Shown one piece after another: positions 27,980-35,726 of a DNA stretch of 64,000 bases. The stretch's first letter is position 1, and each line of letters starts with the position of its first letter. A program made the position numbers and the translations under genes. This stretch comes from Phytohabitans kaempferiae. GTDB lineage: Bacteria > Actinomycetota > Actinomycetes > Mycobacteriales > Micromonosporaceae. A model generated the notes under the pieces. That model was not told the origin of the DNA and did not search any database. It worked only from the letters and a program-made list of their open reading frames with translations. The stretch is from positions 80,438 to 144,437 of the forward strand of contig NZ_JBHLUH010000074.1 in NCBI RefSeq assembly GCF_042433955.1, written 5' to 3'.

Positions 27980-29050
27980 GTGAAAGCGAGACGCAGGTTG
28001 GCGGTGCTCGCCGCCGCCGCGCTGCTCGGCAGCGGGGTCCCGCTGCTCATGAAACCCAGTCCGGTGGAGGCGCACGGCGCGTTCGTGTCCCCGGCGACCC
28101 GCACCTACCAGTGCTATGTGGACGGTCGGGCCGGCGGTGGCGGCGACCTCAACCCCACCAACCCGGCCTGTGCGGCCGCGGTGGCGCAGGGCGGCAAGCA
28201 GCCGCTGTGGGACTTCTACGCGATCCTCATCGGCAACGCGGCCGGCCGGCACCGGGAGATCATCCCGGACGGCCAGCTCTGCGGCGCTGGCACCACCAAG
28301 TACGCGGCGTACAACGCGGCCCGCCTCGACTGGCCGGTGACCCAGCTCCAGTCGGGCGGCACCATGGAGTTTCGCTACAACGCGTGGGCGCCGCACCCGG
28401 GCACGTGGTACCAGTACATCACCAAGGACGGCTTCGACCCGACCCAGCCGCTGAAGTGGTCGGACCTCGAGGCGACGCCGTTCGACCAGGTGACCAACCC
28501 GCCCACCAAGGCCGGCCCGTCCGGGTCGGAGTACTACTGGAACGCCCGCCTGCCCGCCAAGCAGGGCCGCCACATCATCTATTCGATCTGGCAGCGGTCG
28601 GACAGCCCGGAGGCGTTCTACAACTGCGTGGACGTGCAGTTCGGTGGCACCCCGCCCACCTCGCCGCCGCCCACCACCACCCCGCCGACCTCGCCGCCGC
28701 CCACCACCGTGCCGCCCACCTCGCCGCCTCCCGGCGGTACGGGCGCGTGCACGGCGACGGTGCGGATCGCCAGCCAGTGGTCCGGCGGTTTCCAGGGTGA
28801 GGTGACGCTGCGCAACAACGGCACCACCGCGCTCAACCCATGGACGGCGACCTGGACGATGCCGGCCGGCGCGACCGTCAACAGTGGATGGAACGCGACG
28901 GTCACGCAGAGTGGCACGACAGTGACGGCCGCGGCGCCAACGTGGACACCGAGCCTCGCCGCCGGGGCGTCCACGACGGTCGGGTTCGTCAGCAGCGGCT
29001 CGCCCGGCCCGACCGGGATCCGCCTCAACAACGTCGCCTGCGGCAGCTAG
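27980..29050 (+). CDS. AA10 lytic polysaccharide monooxygenase with CBM2
   Basis: A 356-residue secreted copper enzyme that oxidatively cleaves cellulose or chitin. The signal peptide (residues 1-31) ends in VEA, leaving His32 of HGAFVSP as the mature N-terminus, the first ligand of the copper histidine brace; the second is in the WAPHPGTWYQY region. The catalytic domain runs to about residue 225. A Pro/Thr-rich linker with repeated PPTSPPPTT joins it to a family 2 carbohydrate-binding module (about 255-356) with the sandwich aromatics SQWSGGFQGEV and LNPWTATWTM. The CBM2 favours cellulose as the bound polymer. Followed by a strong terminator. Confidence 0.95.
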   Translation: MKARRRLAVLAAAALLGSGVPLLMKPSPVEAHGAFVSPATRTYQCYVDGRAGGGGDLNPTNPACAAAVAQGGKQPLWDFYAILIGNAAGRHREIIPDGQLCGAGTTKYAAYNAARLDWPVTQLQSGGTMEFRYNAWAPHPGTWYQYITKDGFDPTQPLKWSDLEATPFDQVTNPPTKAGPSGSEYYWNARLPAKQGRHIIYSIWQRSDSPEAFYNCVDVQFGGTPPTSPPPTTTPPTSPPPTTVPPTSPPPGGTGACTATVRIASQWSGGFQGEVTLRNNGTTALNPWTATWTMPAGATVNSGWNATVTQSGTTVTAAAPTWTPSLAAGASTTVGFVSSGSPGPTGIRLNNVACGS

Positions 29051-29064
29051 CCCGCCGGTGGCGG

Positions 29065-29096
29065 AACGGGCCCCTCCGGGGGCCCGTTCACTTTTT
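29065..29096 (+). terminator. Strong intrinsic terminator after LPMO gene
   Basis: A perfect 10-bp stem, AACGGGCCCC with GGGGCCCGTT around the tetraloop TCCG, followed within three bases by TTTTT. This is the clearest rho-independent terminator in the window. Confidence 0.93.
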
Positions 29097-29172
29097 GGCC
29101 GCCGCCGCGCGCAACCTCGACGTGACCCTCGCCCGTCATCGTGGGTGAGGGTTGTCGGGAGGAGTACACCGC

Positions 29173-29703
29173 ATGCGGGCGGACGACACGTCCGAGTACG
29201 TCGAGTTCGTCTCGGCGCGGCTGGCCCGATGGCACCGCGCCGCCTACCTGCTCTGCGGTGACGAGCACCGGGCCGACGATCTGGTGCAGACCACGGTCAC
29301 CAAGCTCTACGTGCACTGGGCGCGGGCGCGCGGCGCGGACAACCTCGACGGCTACGTGCACCGGATGCTCGTCCGCGCGTACATCGACGAGAAGCGGCTG
29401 GCCTGGTCGAAGGTGTGGCTGATGTCCGCCACGCCGGAGCGGGGCGCGTCCGGTGACAGCGGCGTGGAGGAGCGCGACCTGGTGGTCCGCGCGCTCGCCG
29501 AGCTGCCCAAGGGACAGCGCACCGTACTCGTGATGCGCTTCCTCTGCGACATGCCGGTGGAGAGTGTGGCCGCGGCGATGCGCTGCTCGACAGGCAACGT
29601 GAAGGCACAGACCGCGCGCGGCCTCGCGACGCTGCGCGCGCGTCTCGGCGAGGCACCGTTCGCCGGGGCGGGCACGGGCACGGGCGGGGGGATCGCGGGA
29701 TGA
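29173..29703 (+). CDS. SigE-family (ECF-like) RNA polymerase sigma factor
   Basis: A 176-residue sigma-70-family factor. Region 2 is about residues 10-75 (FVSARLARWHRAAYLLCGD, HRADDLVQTTVTKLY) and region 4 about 100-160 (LAELPKGQRTVLVMRFLCD, SVAAAMRCSTGNVKAQTARG). It resembles the SigE family common in actinomycetes. The start at 29173 follows GGGAGGAG; a TTG at 29152 is less likely. The last codons overlap the next gene (ATGA), which is probably its membrane-bound partner. Confidence 0.9.
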   Translation: MRADDTSEYVEFVSARLARWHRAAYLLCGDEHRADDLVQTTVTKLYVHWARARGADNLDGYVHRMLVRAYIDEKRLAWSKVWLMSATPERGASGDSGVEERDLVVRALAELPKGQRTVLVMRFLCDMPVESVAAAMRCSTGNVKAQTARGLATLRARLGEAPFAGAGTGTGGGIAG

Positions 29704-31010
29704 CCGACGAGCTTGAGGAGCGGGCGGACGACGTACGCGTGCTGCTGGAGACCGCGCACGTGCCGCCGGCCCGCGCCGACCTGGCCCGCGCGATCACCGC
29801 CGGGGCGGTGGTGCGGCGCCGCCGGCGGTACGCCGCGGTGGCCGCCGCCACTGTCTGCGCGCTCGCCGGCACCGCCGTGGCCGGGCAGGCGCTCGACGCC
29901 ACGGGCGGCGGCGACCGCATGGAGGTGCCGATCGGCGAGACGGTGACCGCGCCGCCGGGGCCGTTCACCAGCTGCGCCGTACGCGCGCTGGCGCCGCCGC
30001 CCGGCGAGGGAAGCCTCACCGGGCAGGTGGTCGCCGACCCCACCGGCCGGTACGCGGCGGCCAGTGTCGCCCTGCCCGACGGCACGGTCCGGCCGGTGCT
30101 CTGGACCGACGGCGAGCCGCGCCTCCTGCCCGGGGTCGGCGGGTCCGCGCAGCCGCGTGCGGTCAACTCCTCCGGCGTCGTGGTCGGCGGTGGAGCGCTC
30201 GTCGACGACGGCAAGCCGCTGGCCTGGATACTCCGAGACGGCCAGATGCGGCTGCTCGCCGGCGTGCCGGGCCACGAGTGGTGGATACCGCTGGCGATCG
30301 ACGAGCGCGGTGACGTGACTGGCGAGGCGTGGCGGGCGATGCGGTTCACGGTGGTCTCGTGGCCGGCGGTCGGCGACGGGTCACCGATCCTGGCCGAGCC
30401 CGCCGGCGTACGCGGCTCCGGCATCGGCGCCGACGGCACGGTGGTCGGCACACGCGGCGAGGACGCGGCGCCGTACGTCCTGCGCCCCGACGGCACCGGC
30501 CGCACGCTGGAGCTGCCGCCGGGCGCGTCGACGGGGCAGGCGATGGCGGTCCGCGGCGACTGGGCCGCCGGCTGGGTCGGCCTGCCCGTGACCAGCCCGC
30601 CCTCCAGCGTCGCGGTCGCGCCCCGCGCCCAGGGCGGCGAGACCGACCGGCGCGTGCTCGACCTGCTCGGCAAGGCGAGCGGCGGCGGCAAGGTGGTCAC
30701 CGCGCCCGCCCGGTGGGACCTGCGCACCGGCGCGGTCGAGTACTGGCCCGACCGCGCGATGCCGGCCACCGCGGTCAACGCCGCCGGCTGGGTCGCGATG
30801 CCCGGCGACGGCGGCCCCACGGTCATCTCGCCCGAGGGGCGGGCGATCACCCTGCCCGGACCGGCCGACGGCTATCCGACCGCGTTGAGCGACGACAACC
30901 GCCGCCTGTACGGCGAGCGCCTCCAGCCCACAGTGGACGCCGACGCCTCGCTCGCGAAGGAGCGCCGGGCCAAGGTGGGCACCACCGAGCTGCTGATGTG
31001 GCACTGCTGA
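29700..31010 (+). CDS. Membrane protein partner of the sigma factor (putative anti-sigma)
   Basis: A 436-residue protein with a cytosolic N-terminus (about 38 residues), one membrane helix (YAAVAAATVCALAGTAVAGQAL, split here as YAAVAAATVCAL and AGTAVAGQAL) and a large extracellular part made of repeating short blades such as AVNSSGVVVGGG, AIDERGDVTGEA and GIGADGTVVG. These look like HAF/extracellular beta-propeller repeats. It lacks a recognisable zinc-type anti-sigma domain. Its translational coupling to the sigma gene suggests that it senses an outside signal and controls the sigma factor; this is inferred. Confidence 0.72.
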   Translation: MTDELEERADDVRVLLETAHVPPARADLARAITAGAVVRRRRRYAAVAAATVCALAGTAVAGQALDATGGGDRMEVPIGETVTAPPGPFTSCAVRALAPPPGEGSLTGQVVADPTGRYAAASVALPDGTVRPVLWTDGEPRLLPGVGGSAQPRAVNSSGVVVGGGALVDDGKPLAWILRDGQMRLLAGVPGHEWWIPLAIDERGDVTGEAWRAMRFTVVSWPAVGDGSPILAEPAGVRGSGIGADGTVVGTRGEDAAPYVLRPDGTGRTLELPPGASTGQAMAVRGDWAAGWVGLPVTSPPSSVAVAPRAQGGETDRRVLDLLGKASGGGKVVTAPARWDLRTGAVEYWPDRAMPATAVNAAGWVAMPGDGGPTVISPEGRAITLPGPADGYPTALSDDNRRLYGERLQPTVDADASLAKERRAKVGTTELLMWHC

Positions 31011-31196
31011 ACCGGCGGCGGGCGCCGTCGCGCCATGGTGCCGGCGGGGCGGTCCGGCTATCCTGATGGGGCAGCTCCGTGTGTGGGGGGCTGCTGATCT
31101 CCAATGACGTGGATCTGGCATACCGATGTGCGGAGCACAGGACATCGGTCGGGCTGGGTCCGCGCGTCCTCGCTCGATCGGAGCGAGGAGATGGAC

Positions 31197-31391
31197 GTGG
31201 GGCTCAACGTCATCGAGCCACTGCTCGCAAACGGTCCCTGGGCGCTCGCCCTCGGCCTGGTCGTCCCCGTGGTCGCGCTGGTTGTGATGTTCCTCTGGGC
31301 GCTTCGCGGCGTGCCGGCAGAGACCCGCCCCGAGGTGATCAGGGCGATGGCGGAGCTGGTCCGCGCACTGCGCGGCCGGCGCCTGCCGTGA
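31197..31391 (+). CDS. Small single-TM protein, unknown function
   Basis: GTG at 31197 has GAGGAG at ideal spacing (six bases), better than the in-frame ATG at 31191 which touches it. The roughly 64-residue product has one helix (WALALGLVVPVVALVVMFLW) followed by a basic, arginine-rich tail (VRALRGRRLP). No family is recognised. The upstream non-coding stretch is about 180 bases. Confidence 0.6.
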   Translation: MGLNVIEPLLANGPWALALGLVVPVVALVVMFLWALRGVPAETRPEVIRAMAELVRALRGRRLP

Positions 31392-31407
31392 GCGGGCGCC
31401 GCACCGG

Positions 31408-31562
31408 CGCTTGGTCGCCGGTCTGGCTTGGTCGCCTTGGTCGCCGGTCTGGCCTGGTCGCCTTGGTCGGCGGCCTGGTTTGGTCGCCTTGGTCGGCGGC
31501 TTGGCTTGGCGCTCGGTCGGCGGCTTGGCTGGCTTGGCGCTCGGTCGCCGGCCTGGCTGGTC
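31408..31562. repeat. Degenerate about 26-base tandem repeat
   Basis: About six imperfect copies of a unit like TGGTCGCCTTGGTCGGCGGC plus CTGGTT lie between the small membrane protein and the convergent PemK gene. No gene is required to explain it; the repetitive frames translate to low-complexity Gly/Trp/Ala-rich text. Confidence 0.8.
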
Positions 31563-31875
31563 AGAGCTCGAAGAGGTCGCGGAGCGCGTTGTCCAGGCGG
31601 GCGAGGCTGGCGCCGGTGATCATGCCGAGGCGCTCGGCGCCAGCGGTGACCGGGAGGCGCCGCATGCGGTTGACCACCACCACGCCGGAGACCGGGTCGG
31701 TCTCGGAGAGCGGGACGGCGAACGGGGGAAGGTCGGTCGTGCCCCGCTGCCGCACCACCGGCGCGCAGTAGGGAGCGGCGTTGGGGCGCTCGTTGTGCGT
31801 GTCGCCAGAGAGGACCACGACCCGGTAGCGCAGATCGGTGCGGTCGCCGATGGTCCACACCTCACCGCGGTTCAC
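31561..31875 (-). CDS. PemK/MazF-family toxin
   Basis: A 104-residue protein with the CcdB/PemK/MazF fold pattern: MNRGEVWTIGD at the start, RYRVVVLSGD, then FAVPLSETDPVSGVVVVNRMR. MazF-type toxins cut mRNA at short sequences. The GTG start overlaps the TGA of the FadR-type regulator gene (GTGA), so the toxin is translated from that transcript. No antitoxin gene lies beside it on either strand, so whether it is active as a toxin is unclear. Confidence 0.8.
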   Translation of the reverse strand: MNRGEVWTIGDRTDLRYRVVVLSGDTHNERPNAAPYCAPVVRQRGTTDLPPFAVPLSETDPVSGVVVVNRMRRLPVTAGAERLGMITGASLARLDNALRDLFEL

Positions 31876-32612
31876 GGCCCGATGCTACGCCCGCCCTCAC
31901 CAGCGTGGCGGCGCGGGACTCGCGAGATCCGATCGTGGACGCCGGTGCGACGGCCGGCCAACGCGGCGGTGAGCTGCCGTGCGTCGCCGCCCCGAAGCGC
32001 GTCCAGGATGTCGCGGTGGGCGGCGGCCACACGCGGGGTCTCGGCGGCGCCGGGAAGCTCCGCCTCGACCTTGTCGAACACACTCCAGAACACGCGCAGC
32101 AGGTCGCTGACCAACTCGTCGCGGAGCGGCGCGTACAGCGTCTCGCGAAAGAGCCGGTCGGCCTCGGGGCAGTGGCGCCCCTCGGCCGCCGCGCGCTCCA
32201 TCTCCGCGACCGCGTGTTCCAGCGTGTCGAGGTCGGCTTCGTCGGCCCGCGCGAGCACCTGGCGGGCCAGGCCGACCTCGAGCACCTCGCGGATCAGCGC
32301 CAGGTCGCCGATCTCGCGACGGTCGCCGCGGAGGGAGAGGCGTGCGTGGAAGGCGACGCCGGCCTCCAGCGGGGCGAACGAGAGCCGGCCGACGTATGTG
32401 CCGAGGCCATGGCGGACATCGACGATGCCGAGCGCCTGGAGCGCCTTGACCGCCTCACGCAGCGGATGGCGGCTGACCGAGAGCTCGGCCATCAGCTCCG
32501 GCTCGGTCGGCAGCGGCGAGCCCGGAGCCAGCCCACGCCGCACGATCAACTCCTTGATCGCCTCTTGCAGTCCCCGCTGACTTTCGCCCGCTCCGCGCGC
32601 CGGCTGGTTCAC
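31872..32612 (-). CDS. GntR-family (FadR-type) transcriptional regulator
   Basis: A 246-residue regulator. The N-terminal winged helix has IKELIVRRGLAPGSPLPTE, then VSRHPLREAVKALQALGIV. The C-terminal all-helical FCD domain (about 85-225) contains the usual acidic/histidine ligand region. GTG start. The end overlaps the PemK gene. It probably responds to an organic acid and may regulate this small operon. Confidence 0.85.
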   Translation of the reverse strand: MNQPARGAGESQRGLQEAIKELIVRRGLAPGSPLPTEPELMAELSVSRHPLREAVKALQALGIVDVRHGLGTYVGRLSFAPLEAGVAFHARLSLRGDRREIGDLALIREVLEVGLARQVLARADEADLDTLEHAVAEMERAAAEGRHCPEADRLFRETLYAPLRDELVSDLLRVFWSVFDKVEAELPGAAETPRVAAAHRDILDALRGGDARQLTAALAGRRTGVHDRISRVPRRHAGEGGRSIGP

Positions 32613-32749
32613 GATGCTTCTCGGAAACCGGTCATAGGACGTCCGACGTTACCTCATCGCAGCAGGTCAGGGACCCTTTACGGGCCGGCACGGGAGGTCC
32701 GGAGCGCCTTTCGGGGTGTCAAGTGAGCATGTCGATGCCGTCAATACGG

Positions 32750-32774
32750 GTTCGGGCGGCGAATCACTGGGTAT
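32750..32774 (+). promoter_or_regulatory. Possible SigB/SigF-type promoter
   Basis: GTTC and GGGTAT separated by 15 bases, ahead of the HesB-like gene, fit the actinomycete stress-sigma consensus (GTTT-N13-16-GGGTAT) with one mismatch. Based on pattern alone. Confidence 0.3.
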
Positions 32775-32819
32775 GGCGGCCGGGAACCTGCATGCAGAAA
32801 CAGACGGAGGGAGCTCCCG

Positions 32820-33104
32820 ATGCTCACGCTGACCGACAACGCGGTCGCGGTGATCCGCAATCTGACCGAGCAACCACAGGTACCCGAGGGCGCCGGCCTA
32901 CGCATCGCCACCGACTCGAACCAGGGCGCGCTCATGCTCACCCTGGCCGCCGAGCCGATGGAGGGCGACGAGGTGCGGGACGAGGCCGGCGCGCGGGTCT
33001 TCCTGGAGACCGAGGCGGCCCGCATCCTCGACGACAAGTCCCTGGACGCGGCGGTCGACGCCAACGGCGCGGTCCAGTTCGCCGTCGGCGAGCAGCCTGG
33101 TTGA
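32820..33104 (+). CDS. HesB/IscA-like protein without cysteines
   Basis: A 94-residue protein with the A-type iron-sulphur carrier fold pattern (MLTLTDNAVAVIRNLTE, GAGLRIATDS, VFLETEAARILDDKSLDAAV). The three conserved cysteines needed for cluster binding in IscA are missing: there is no Cys in the whole protein. This suits a widespread actinobacterial variant whose role is unknown. The ATG follows GACGGAGGGAG. Confidence 0.78.
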   Translation: MLTLTDNAVAVIRNLTEQPQVPEGAGLRIATDSNQGALMLTLAAEPMEGDEVRDEAGARVFLETEAARILDDKSLDAAVDANGAVQFAVGEQPG

Positions 33105-33127
33105 CGGCCACCGGACGGTGACCCGGG

Positions 33128-33157
33128 CCGGTGACGCGGGTCGCCCCGCGTCACCGG
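33128..33157. terminator. 12-bp hairpin between convergent genes
   Basis: CCGGTGACGCGG pairs perfectly with CCGCGTCACCGG around a six-base loop, 23 bases after the HesB-like gene. It could terminate transcription in both directions. Confidence 0.65.
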
Positions 33158-33280
33158 CTCCGGCCGCGGCTGTGCCGGCTCCGGCCGCGTCCGGGGCCGG
33201 TCCCGCCGGGCGCCGCTGGCCCGCCGGGGTCGCGCCGCGCTGGCGCGGGCCGCCCACCGAGGGCCGCAGGCGGCGCGACC

Positions 33281-34573
33281 CTACGGGTCCAGGAGTTCCA
33301 GCAGGCCGAGCGCGTGGGCGGTCGCGAGCGCGCCGGCCCGGTTGCGGGCGCCCAGCTTGCGGAAGAGCCGCGCCTGCGTGTTCTCCACGGTCTTCTCCGC
33401 GATGCCCAGCGACCGTGCCGTCTGGCGCACGCTGTGCCCGGCGGCGATCGAGCGCAGGATGTCGCCCTCGCGGATGGTCAGCTCGGGCAGCCCGCCGTCC
33501 GCCTCGCCGGCGTGCGTACCGGCGGCCGCGAGCAGCCAGTTCGCCGCCGCGGGGTCGATGGTCAGGTGGCCGGCGGCGGCGAGCGTGAGCGCCGGTACGA
33601 GTGCCTCGCCGATCCGCTCGGCCGCCACGATCGACACCGCGCCCCGCCCGAGCGCGTCCAGTGTCTCGCCGCGGGTCATCGGGCGGCTGGTGACCACCAT
33701 GATGGGTACCCGCGCGTCGCCCAGCCGCTGCCACGCCTCCGGGGTCGGGTCGACGAGGATCACCGGCACCGTCCCCGAGCCGGCCTGGTCCCACAGGTCG
33801 AGCCCTTCGTCGTCGTTGCCGCTGTCGGTGACGAACGGGATGTGCTCGGCGAGCAGCGCCACCGCGACGTCGTACCGGGCGGGCACGTCCGGTCCACAGA
33901 GGACGGCGAGGGAGAGCCCGCCGGCGGCGTAGACCCGGGCGCGGGGGAGTGGTGCCCGGTTGACCAGCCCGAGCGTGATGGCGCGGGCGGTCGCGTGGCT
34001 CTGGCTGGTGACGGAGAGCTTCTGGTAGATCCGCCGCTTGCAGTTCTCCACGGCGAACGGCGTCATGGTGAGCAACTCGGCGATCCGGCTGACCGGATGC
34101 CCCGCGGCGGTGAGCGTGATGATCTCCCGTTCCTGCGCGCTCAGCCCGCCCGGCACCGGCACCGGGGCGCCCGACCGGAGCGCGTCGGCGTGCTGGTGCA
34201 GGAGCATGAGCAGCGCGTCCAGCCCGTGCGAGCAGGGGATGAGCGTGTCCACACCGACCTGGCGGCTGCCGGCCAGGTCCTCCGGGGAGAGCCGTTCGTA
34301 GATCACGACGAGCCGGACCCGGCCGAAGCGGGTGCGGAGCGTACGCAGCGCGCGCAGCGCCTCGGCCACGCCCGCCCCAGCGTCGTAGACGACCAGGTCG
34401 GGACCGCAGAGGTCGCAGAGGCCCAGCAGGGCCGCGTCGTCGGCGACGTGCCCCACCACCGTGAATTCGGGCTGCCCGGCCAGGCAGACGGCGAGCGTGT
34501 CCCGGAAGAGTCGCCGGGACGAACGGATCGCCACCCTGACCAGATGGCCGCCCGGGGTCGAAACCTGTCCCAT
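33281..34573 (-). CDS. Double LuxR-type regulator (two receiver-like and two HTH domains)
   Basis: A 430-residue protein that looks like two NarL-type regulators in tandem. Repeat 1: receiver-like (VRVAIRSSRRLFRDTLAVCL, LVVYDAGAG) then HTH (GLSAQEREIITLTAAGHPV, AVENCKRRIYQKLSV). Repeat 2: receiver-like (LSLAVLCGPDVPARYDVAV) then HTH (LTIREGDILRSIAAGHSV, TVENTQARLFRKLGA). The acidic pocket residues of normal receivers are not conserved in either copy, so phosphorylation is unlikely. It sits beside the siderophore genes, but a regulatory link is only positional. Confidence 0.82.
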   Translation of the reverse strand: MGQVSTPGGHLVRVAIRSSRRLFRDTLAVCLAGQPEFTVVGHVADDAALLGLCDLCGPDLVVYDAGAGVAEALRALRTLRTRFGRVRLVVIYERLSPEDLAGSRQVGVDTLIPCSHGLDALLMLLHQHADALRSGAPVPVPGGLSAQEREIITLTAAGHPVSRIAELLTMTPFAVENCKRRIYQKLSVTSQSHATARAITLGLVNRAPLPRARVYAAGGLSLAVLCGPDVPARYDVAVALLAEHIPFVTDSGNDDEGLDLWDQAGSGTVPVILVDPTPEAWQRLGDARVPIMVVTSRPMTRGETLDALGRGAVSIVAAERIGEALVPALTLAAAGHLTIDPAAANWLLAAAGTHAGEADGGLPELTIREGDILRSIAAGHSVRQTARSLGIAEKTVENTQARLFRKLGARNRAGALATAHALGLLELLDP

Positions 34574-34683
34574 ACCGGCCTCCCCCGGCGGTCAGGACCG
34601 CGTTTCAACTTTGTTACATAGGGCCAAATGAGTGTCAAGCGATGGCCCGCCGGCCCTAGGGGATTCCTGTCGGGCGCCGCGGG

Positions 34684-35628
34684 TCACGGGTGGGAGGTCA
34701 GGTAGCCCCCCATGGTGGTGAAGTGCTCCGGCGCGGGCAGTTCGGTGCCGTCGTCCAGCCGTACCCGCTTGATCAGCAGGCCGTGGTCGCGGCCGTGACG
34801 GGCGCCGGCGCCGGCGACGACGACCACGCCGTCTCCCTCCCGGATGAAGATCCGGCCGGGCGTGCCGCCGTAGCGGCCCGCCGAGACGGCCGCGGAGACG
34901 ATCCGCAGCCGCTGGCCGCGGTGGTAGGTGAAGGCGTTCGGGTACGGGTCGGACTGGGCGCGCACCAGCCGTTCCAGGTCGGCGGCGGGCCAGCCCCAGT
35001 CGATCCGGCTGTCCTCAATGGATCGCTTGTGGAAGAAGCTGGCCTTCGAGCGGTCCTGCTTGACCCAGTCGGTGCGCCCGCTGGCGATCAGCGCGAGCCC
35101 GTCCACGGTGATCGGGCCGAAGAGTTCGAGCGTCTTGTGGAACAGGTCGGTCGCCGTGTCCGTGGGCAGCACCGGCACCGCCCGCTGGAGCACGATGTCG
35201 CCGGCGTCCAACTCGCCGTCCATCATGTGCGCGGTCACGCCGACCTGCTCCTCGCCGTTGATCAAAGCCCAGATCAGGGGCGCGAAGCCGGCGTACGCGG
35301 GCAGCAGCGAGTCGTGCACGTTGAGCGTGCCGAAGCGGGGCAGCGTGAAGATCTCCGGCGGGATCCAGGTGCGCCAGTTGGTGGCGACGATGACGTCCGG
35401 CTCGACCTCGCGCAGCCGCACGACCAGGCTCTCGTCGGGCCGGCCGCGGATCTCCACGGGCACGTCGTGCTTCTCGGCCAGCTCGGCGACGGAGTCGTCC
35501 CAGATCTTCTCGTAGGCGTGGTCGCTCTTCGGGTGGGTGACCGCCAGGACGACCTGGTGATCGGAGTCCAGGAGCGCTTGCAGAGTGCGATGTCCCCAGG
35601 TCTGGTACCCGAACATGACGACCCGCAT
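34684..35628 (-). CDS. Hydroxyornithine formyltransferase-like (Fmt family)
   Basis: A 314-residue formyltransferase-family protein starting MRVVMFGYQTWGHRTLQAL. It contains the folate-site motif FGTLNVHDSLLPAYAGFAPL with the catalytic His/Asp pattern (NVHDSLLP), then VTAHMMDGELDAGDIV, and a C-terminal Fmt_C domain. Adjacent to an ornithine N5-hydroxylase, it most likely formylates N5-hydroxyornithine, as in coelichelin biosynthesis. The start is fixed by GGGGAGGC. It is transcribed away from two iron boxes, so iron repression is expected. Confidence 0.85.
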   Translation of the reverse strand: MRVVMFGYQTWGHRTLQALLDSDHQVVLAVTHPKSDHAYEKIWDDSVAELAEKHDVPVEIRGRPDESLVVRLREVEPDVIVATNWRTWIPPEIFTLPRFGTLNVHDSLLPAYAGFAPLIWALINGEEQVGVTAHMMDGELDAGDIVLQRAVPVLPTDTATDLFHKTLELFGPITVDGLALIASGRTDWVKQDRSKASFFHKRSIEDSRIDWGWPAADLERLVRAQSDPYPNAFTYHRGQRLRIVSAAVSAGRYGGTPGRIFIREGDGVVVVAGAGARHGRDHGLLIKRVRLDDGTELPAPEHFTTMGGYLTSHP

Positions 35629-35654
35629 GGATGTGCCTCCCCGGATGTGATCAG

Positions 35655-35673
35655 TTAAGCAAGGCTTGCCTAA
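35655..35673. promoter_or_regulatory. Iron box 1 (DmdR/IdeR operator)
   Basis: TTAAGCAAGGCTTGCCTAA fits the 19-base actinomycete iron box (TTAGGTTAGGCTCACCTAA) at most positions, including both outer TTA/TAA half-sites. Placed in the divergent promoter of the formyltransferase and hydroxylase genes. Confidence 0.85.
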
Positions 35674-35682
35674 CACGGTAAC

Positions 35683-35701
35683 TTAAGCAAGGCTGTCCTA
35701 A
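35683..35701. promoter_or_regulatory. Iron box 2 (DmdR/IdeR operator)
   Basis: TTAAGCAAGGCTGTCCTAA is a second match 28 bases from the first (start to start), between the same divergent genes. Two boxes suggest strong repression by iron-loaded regulator. Confidence 0.82.
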
Positions 35702-35726
35702 GTCGCAACCGAGTGATGGGGCAGGC

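Noticed and set aside
31876..32819. Antitoxin gene for the PemK toxin
   Set aside because: The only coding frame upstream on that strand is the FadR-type regulator; no small antitoxin-like frame is seen on either strand.
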